Shown here piece by piece: positions 8,612 through 12,158 of a stretch of DNA of 12,158 nucleotides. The stretch's first letter is position 1. The number at the start of each line of letters is the position of its first letter. The stretch covers positions 1 through 12,158 of the forward strand of contig CAKUND010000055.1 in assembly GCA_934668295.1 (NCBI GenBank), given 5' to 3'. This DNA comes from an uncultured Oscillospiraceae bacterium. GTDB taxonomy: Bacteria > Bacillota > Clostridia > Oscillospirales > Oscillospiraceae. The notes under the pieces were generated by a model. It saw only the letters and a program-made list of their open reading frames with translations. It was not told the origin of the DNA and did no database searches. The translations under genes were made by a program, and so were the position numbers.

Positions 8612-9205
8612 TTAATTTGCGACCTTTACCATCGCGAAGCGGACGACCTTCTCGCCGACCTTGAAGCCCTTCTGGAAGACCTCCGCGATGACGTTTTCGC
8701 CAAGCGCTTCGTCCTCGATGTGCATGACCGCGTTATGAAGCTGCGGGTCAAACACCTCACCGGCCGCGCCGAAGCTCACGACGCCCAGCTTTTCCATGAC
8801 GGAGACAAGCTGGTTCATCGTCATCTCGACGCCCTTTTTAAACGCGGTGTCCTGCGTCTCCTGCGCCAGTGCCCGCTCGAGATTGTCATACACGGGAAGG
8901 AACTTCTCGACCGTCTCCGAACGGATCTCGGTGTAGAGGCTTTCCTTTTCCTTCTGGCTGCGCTTGCGGTAATTGTCGTATTCGGCGGCCAGCCGCAGAT
9001 AGCTGTCATGCTCCTGTGCCAGCGCCTGCTGCGCCTTTTCAAACTCGCTTGCCTCCTGCTGCTTGGCTTCCTCGGGCTTTTTTTCCTCGGACTGCTTCGC
9101 GGCTTCGGCTTCGGTCTGCTGCGCAGCTTCTTCTGTCTGCTCGGCTGCGGAGGCGGCCTGTGCCTTTTCCTCCGAAGCCGGATTGCTGTTTGTTTTCTTA
9201 CTCAT
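8612..9205 (-). CDS. grpE: Nucleotide exchange factor GrpE
   Basis: GrpE releases ADP from DnaK and resets the chaperone cycle. The 197 residues begin with a long Glu/Gln/Ala/Lys-rich low-complexity segment (about 5-57). A coiled-coil dimerisation helix follows (about 58-110), then the head domain with the GrpE signature region FDPQLHNAVMHIEDEALGEN and FQKGFKVGEKVVRFAMVKV at the C-terminus. The ATG at 9205 comes only 2 bp after the hrcA stop, with a GGAGGC ribosome site inside the end of hrcA, so the two genes are translationally coupled. Second gene of the heat-shock operon. Confidence 0.98.
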   Translation of the reverse strand: MSKKTNSNPASEEKAQAASAAEQTEEAAQQTEAEAAKQSEEKKPEEAKQQEASEFEKAQQALAQEHDSYLRLAAEYDNYRKRSQKEKESLYTEIRSETVEKFLPVYDNLERALAQETQDTAFKKGVEMTMNQLVSVMEKLGVVSFGAAGEVFDPQLHNAVMHIEDEALGENVIAEVFQKGFKVGEKVVRFAMVKVAN

Positions 9206-9207
9206 AT

Positions 9208-10281
9208 CTATGCCTCCGGGTCATTGTGCTTATTTTCCGGCCCTTCGATTGCCGGGGTCTGGTTTTTCTGGAACATCCGGCTCAGGTTCTCGGCGAAGTA
9301 GCTGAGTCTGGCGGTGATCTGCGCGTAATCCATTCGTGTCGGGCCGACCACGCCGATCAGCCCCTGCATGCCGTCGCCGATGTCGAACTTCGTCATGACG
9401 ACGCTGGTGTCGCGCAGCTCCTTCGACACGTTCTCCGGGCCGACCAGGATCTGCGTCCGGCTGTCCGTGGAAAGCGCGGTGGGAAGATTGGAGACCACAT
9501 CCTCGTCAAGCGCGGAGAGCATTTTCTGCGCCTTGTCGATGTCGTGGTACTCCGGCTGGCCGAGAAGCTTTGCCTGTCCGGTCATGTAGACCTCGCTGTG
9601 CTCCTGATGCAGAAGCGATGTGACGAAATCCATGATAACGGGCACGAGGTTGGCCGCATTTCCGGCGCTTCTGGTCACGCGGGACAGAAGTTCGGGCGTC
9701 AGCTGCTCGGCCGTCAGCTCCGTGACGCTTGCGTTCAGCACCGCGCCGAGAAGCTTCAGATCCGCCTCCGTCAGCTCGACCGGGAGCCGGATGAGCTTAT
9801 TCTTGACGGAGCTGTCGCTCAGCATCACGACGAGAATAAAGCTGCCGCTGTCCGCGAGGATCAGGTCGAACCGCTTGACTGTCAGCCCGGCGGCACGCGC
9901 CGCCATGGCGTAGGCGGGCAGATTCGTCATCTGCGAGACAAGCTTGCCGACCTGCGAGACGACCTTGTCGACCTCCTGCATTTTCAGCTCCATCGCCTGA
10001 TTGATCGATTTCGTTTCATCGGTCGACAGACGGTAGTCCTGCATCAGCTCGTCGACATACAGCCGGTATCCGGCGGGCGACGGGATGCGTCCGGCGGAGG
10101 TGTGCGGCTGCTCGAGATACCCGAGCGTTGTCAGCTCCGCCATCTCGTTGCGGATGGTCGCAGAGGAAAAGTCCATGTCCGGCATCTGCGCGATGGTCTT
10201 CGACGCCACCGGCTCCGCCGTGCGGATATAAAGATCCACGATCGCGCGCAGGATCTTCTTTTTCCGGTCGGAAAGCTCCAT
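9208..10281 (-). CDS. hrcA: Heat-inducible transcription repressor HrcA
   Basis: Repressor that binds CIRCE and is kept active by chaperone systems, so loss of free chaperone during heat stress derepresses the operon. The 357 residues start with a winged-helix DNA-binding domain (about 1-75: LRAIVDLYIRTAEPVASKTI, SSATIRNEMAELTTLGYLEQ, HTSAGRIPSPAGYRLYVD). The GAF-like HrcA domain ends with GVVGPTRMDYAQITARLSYF. The ATG at 10281 is chosen because AGGAGG sits 9 bp upstream. The in-frame GTG at 10308 lies inside the CIRCE operator and before that ribosome site, so it is rejected. It is the first gene of the operon and thus autoregulated through the CIRCE between its promoter and start codon. Confidence 0.98.
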   Translation of the reverse strand: MELSDRKKKILRAIVDLYIRTAEPVASKTIAQMPDMDFSSATIRNEMAELTTLGYLEQPHTSAGRIPSPAGYRLYVDELMQDYRLSTDETKSINQAMELKMQEVDKVVSQVGKLVSQMTNLPAYAMAARAAGLTVKRFDLILADSGSFILVVMLSDSSVKNKLIRLPVELTEADLKLLGAVLNASVTELTAEQLTPELLSRVTRSAGNAANLVPVIMDFVTSLLHQEHSEVYMTGQAKLLGQPEYHDIDKAQKMLSALDEDVVSNLPTALSTDSRTQILVGPENVSKELRDTSVVMTKFDIGDGMQGLIGVVGPTRMDYAQITARLSYFAENLSRMFQKNQTPAIEGPENKHNDPEA

Positions 10282-10301
10282 GTCCCGTTCCTCCTTTTGT
10301 C

Positions 10302-10328
10302 TTAGCACTCTTTATCCCCGAGTGCTAA
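10302..10328. promoter_or_regulatory. CIRCE operator (HrcA binding site)
   Basis: TTAGCACTC (10302-10310), 9 bases, then GAGTGCTAA (10320-10328): an exact match to the CIRCE consensus, covering the predicted start point. It shows that HrcA controls its own operon. Confidence 0.99.
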
Positions 10329-10332
10329 ACGC

Positions 10333-10361
10333 AGTGTACCACCGCCTGCCAGCGTTGTCAA
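10333..10361 (-). promoter_or_regulatory. Sigma-A promoter of hrcA-grpE-dnaK-dnaJ
   Basis: On the minus strand a perfect TTGACA (10356-10361), a 17-bp spacer and TACACT (10333-10338). Transcription would start near 10326, inside CIRCE, the normal arrangement for HrcA regulation. Confidence 0.92.
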
Positions 10362-10381
10362 TACCTACAGACTTAAATTAT

Positions 10382-10411
10382 TTGTGAACAATTCATATCT
10401 TATGTATGAAT
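10382..10411. other. Two adjacent AT-rich dyads upstream of the hrcA promoter
   Basis: TTGTGAACAA (10382-10391) is a palindrome of TTGT/ACAA, and ATTCATA (10391-10397) faces TATGAAT (10405-10411) across 7 bases. They lie about 20-50 bp upstream of the hrcA -35 box, in an AT-rich patch. They could be a binding site for a second regulator or an upstream promoter element; no known consensus is matched. Confidence 0.35.
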
Positions 10412-10440
10412 GGCCGGACAAGCTCTTTCAAGACGCAGAA

Positions 10441-10469
10441 ATCCCCGGAGGGACGCACCCTCCGGGGAT
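10441..10469 (-). terminator. Probable terminator of the zinc-ribbon membrane protein gene
   Basis: ATCCCCGGAGGG (10441-10452) and CCCTCCGGGGAT (10458-10469) form a perfect 12-bp stem with an ACGCA loop, 53 bp after the gene's stop. On the minus strand it is followed by TTCTGCGTCTTG, a weak T-run, so efficiency may be moderate. It separates this gene from the heat-shock promoter. Confidence 0.65.
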
Positions 10470-10521
10470 CTGAATCTATATATATTCCAGTCAATTGCCT
10501 ACGCGCAGCGTTGGCGCAGAA

Positions 10522-11142
10522 CTACCGCAGCAGCCCCCAGCCGCTGCGCAGGAGCAGCCATGCGGTAAACGGGCCGAGCAGATAAATGAGGGCGCTTACG
10601 CCGCCGCCCAAAACGAGCTGCAGGGCGGTCAGCAGCACGGCCGCGCCCGTCAGGATATAAAACGCCAGCTTCCGCTTCGCCGCGAGGAACCAGACCACGC
10701 AGCCGAACTGCACCGCGACCAGCACGCCGACCACTATATAATAGACGGGCGCAGTCTCAAGACTCGCCAGAAGCGTCCGCAGCAGCTCCGCCATGGAGGC
10801 CAGTTCTTCGAACTGATCCAGAATTTCAAAATAAAAATCCCGGAACCGGTAAATAAACAGCGTGCAGGCAAAGCCCAGCAGCGTATAGCCCAGATAGATC
10901 GCACACAGAACCAGCCAGAACGTCACGTAGCCGCTGAATTTGAGCTTCCCGTCCTCCCGCTGAAAGACCGCGCCGCGCGGCTGCGGCCGGGTATCAAAGG
11001 CTGTGTCCTGCGGGAACGGCTCTGTTTCCCGCTCCTCCCGCGCCGGCTCAGGCTTTCCGTAGCGCTTGACCAGCGCGCCGCAGTCCGGGCAGATCAGGAC
11101 GTTGTCGTCCACTTCCTTCCCGCAATTGTAGCATTTCTGCAC
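10522..11142 (-). CDS. Zinc-ribbon membrane protein of unknown function
   Basis: Predicted 206-residue membrane protein. The N-terminus is a zinc ribbon with Cys4, Cys7, Cys18 and Cys21 (CYNC and CPDC), then a charged, proline-containing linker (about 26-68). About four hydrophobic helices follow, near 71-97, 132-155, 158-178 and 181-199; residues 98-131 (acidic, aromatic) lie between the first two. I do not recognise a specific family; such zinc-ribbon plus membrane architectures are common in Clostridia and mostly unassigned. The start is GTG at 11142: AGGAGG is about 10 bp upstream, and the nearer ATG is in another frame. A frame extension to a TTG at 11202 would begin in the -35 box and is rejected. 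The gene has its own promoter and terminator and is divergent from dapF. Confidence 0.85.
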   Translation of the reverse strand: MQKCYNCGKEVDDNVLICPDCGALVKRYGKPEPAREERETEPFPQDTAFDTRPQPRGAVFQREDGKLKFSGYVTFWLVLCAIYLGYTLLGFACTLFIYRFRDFYFEILDQFEELASMAELLRTLLASLETAPVYYIVVGVLVAVQFGCVVWFLAAKRKLAFYILTGAAVLLTALQLVLGGGVSALIYLLGPFTAWLLLRSGWGLLR

Positions 11143-11173
11143 GGTATCATTTCCTCCTGTGCACGTTTTCTTT

Positions 11174-11202
11174 ATTCTATCGTGAAAAAGGGCGAAAGTC
11201 AA
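11174..11202 (-). promoter_or_regulatory. Promoter of the zinc-ribbon membrane protein gene
   Basis: On the minus strand TTGACT (11197-11202), a 17-bp spacer and TAGAAT (11174-11179), each one base from consensus. The leader would be about 25 bases. Confidence 0.8.
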
Positions 11203-11218
11203 TGCAGCGTCTTGTGAA

Positions 11219-11229
11219 GCATTTTATGC
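11219..11229. other. GCAT-TTT-ATGC dyad between divergent promoters
   Basis: GCATTTTATGC is a perfect 4-bp inverted repeat with a 3-base centre, between the zinc-ribbon gene promoter and the dapF promoter. Related GCA-containing words recur nearby (GCAATG at 11228, GCATTT at 11250). It may be a regulator site or chance in an AT-rich segment. Confidence 0.25.
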
Positions 11230-11252
11230 AATGTTTTCAGCACGATTTTGCA

Positions 11253-11281
11253 TTTACTTTCGTCCTGCCGCGGCATATAAT
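11253..11281 (+). promoter_or_regulatory. Promoter of dapF
   Basis: TTTACT (11253-11258), a 17-bp spacer and a perfect TATAAT (11276-11281); the start would be near 11288, giving a leader of about 24 bases. Confidence 0.78.
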
Positions 11282-11311
11282 ACCAGCAGAGGCGCACGGG
11301 AGGGATGCACG

Positions 11312-12158
11312 GTGCGATTTACCAAGATGAACGGCGCAGGCAACGACTTTATCCTGCTCGACGCCATCGTGGAGCCGTTTGACGAAAGCGCAGCGCCCGC
11401 GCTTGCCCGCGCGCTGTGCGACCGGCGGCGGTCGATCGGCGCAGACGGCCTGATGCTCGTGACGCGGGCAGAGGGCGATGCGGATTACCGCATGCGGTTT
11501 TACAATTCCGACGGCTCGCTCGGCGAAATGTGCGGCAACGGCGCGCGGTGCATCTGCCGGTACGGCTATGCACATGGCTACGCCGGCCCCGTGCAGCGCG
11601 TGGAGACGACCGCAGGTCTTGTGACCGGCTGGCGCATCACAGAGGAACAGTACCGCATCCGGCTCAACACGCCGTCTGTTACAGAGCTGAAAAAGCAGCT
11701 GGACGTGAACGGCAGGACATACCAATGCAGCTATGTGGAGCTCGGCAGCCCCGGCATCCCGCATCTGGCGCTGGAAATGCCCGCGCTGGCAGAGCAGAGC
11801 GAGGACGCGCTCCGGCAGCTCGGCCGGGCGCTCCGGTACCATCCGGCGCTGCCGAAGGGCGCGAACGTCAACTTCTACGAGCTGACCGGCCCGGATGAGA
11901 TCCTGGAAAAGACATATGAGCGCGGCGTGGAGGACTTTACGCTTGCCTGCGGCACGGGCACAGGCTCGGTCGCAGCAGCGCTGACGCTTCTTAGAAGGGT
12001 CAGCGGCAAAAATGTCCGCGTCCGCATGGACGGCGGTGAGCTGACGGTCGACGCGGAAGAAAAAGACGGGAAAATCGAAAGCCTGTACCTGACCGGCCCG
12101 GCGGCGATGGTCTGCGCGGGCGAGATTCTGGACGAGGCAATTTTGAAGCTTGTAAAAA
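11312..12158 (+). CDS. dapF: Diaminopimelate epimerase, 3' end outside the window
   Basis: Cofactor-independent epimerase converting LL- to meso-diaminopimelate for lysine and peptidoglycan synthesis. 282 codons are open to the window edge; the family is usually about 270-290 residues, so little is missing. Both catalytic cysteines are present: Cys74 in EMCGNGARC and Cys213 in LACGTGTGS. Substrate-contact positions include Asn11 (GAGNDF), Asn65 (FYNSDGS), Asn187 (GANVNF) and Glu203-Arg204 (ERGV). The start is GTG at 11312, with GGGAGGG ending 7 bp upstream; the ATG at 11305 is out of frame. The usual GNPH motif is replaced by GSPGIPH (145-151), so one substrate-binding Asn appears absent. Its own promoter precedes it, and it is divergent from the zinc-ribbon gene. 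Confidence 0.95.
   Translation, partial: MRFTKMNGAGNDFILLDAIVEPFDESAAPALARALCDRRRSIGADGLMLVTRAEGDADYRMRFYNSDGSLGEMCGNGARCICRYGYAHGYAGPVQRVETTAGLVTGWRITEEQYRIRLNTPSVTELKKQLDVNGRTYQCSYVELGSPGIPHLALEMPALAEQSEDALRQLGRALRYHPALPKGANVNFYELTGPDEILEKTYERGVEDFTLACGTGTGSVAAALTLLRRVSGKNVRVRMDGGELTVDAEEKDGKIESLYLTGPAAMVCAGEILDEAILKLVK

Noticed and set aside
10282..10308. GTG start that would extend HrcA by nine residues
   Set aside because: It lies inside CIRCE and upstream of the AGGAGG site; the ATG at 10281 has correct spacing and gives the typical HrcA N-terminus.
11143..11202. TTG start that would extend the zinc-ribbon protein by 20 residues
   Set aside because: It would begin within the -35 box and translate through the promoter and ribosome site.

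Overview
The window is a GC-rich stretch of a Gram-positive chromosome, most likely a Clostridia (Oscillospiraceae-like) gut bacterium. Supporting signs are the hrcA-grpE-dnaK-dnaJ gene order behind a perfect CIRCE operator, a YtvI-type sporulation membrane protein, a PheB/ThrR-type ACT protein, strong AGGAGG-type ribosome sites, and sigma-A promoters with 17-18 bp spacers. The lineage is inferred from gene content and style; no marker gene settles it.

Layout. (1) Positions 1-2620, minus strand: an operon reading ACT-domain regulator, iron-containing alcohol dehydrogenase, homoserine dehydrogenase (hom, cut by the window's left edge). It is driven by a promoter at 2592-2620. (2) Positions 2633-5026, plus strand: ytvI, an RluA-family pseudouridine synthase and a small three-helix membrane protein. 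The last two have clear promoters of their own. (3) Positions 5027-5470: a 444-bp gap between convergent genes, full of inverted repeats. It holds the bidirectional terminator of the heat-shock operon and an unexplained repeat-like or RNA-like element. (4) Positions 5471-10361, minus strand: the HrcA heat-shock operon with promoter, CIRCE, hrcA, grpE, dnaK, dnaJ and terminator all visible. (5) Positions 10441-11202, minus strand: a zinc-ribbon membrane protein of unknown function with its own promoter and terminator. (6) Positions 11253-12158, plus strand: dapF (cut by the right edge, probably missing only a few residues), divergent from the zinc-ribbon gene.

How the genes fit together. Hom and DapF both belong to aspartate-family amino-acid synthesis (threonine/methionine branch and lysine/peptidoglycan branch), and the ACT regulator is a plausible sensor for the Hom operon. 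HrcA, GrpE, DnaK and DnaJ form the classical repressor-plus-chaperone autoregulated unit. The remaining genes look like ordinary chromosomal neighbours.

I see no phage, transposase, CRISPR array, tRNA or rRNA, and no convincing new multi-gene system. The parts that deserve a second look are the structured 5027-5420 gap, the unusual alcohol dehydrogenase inside the Hom operon, and several dyads near promoters.
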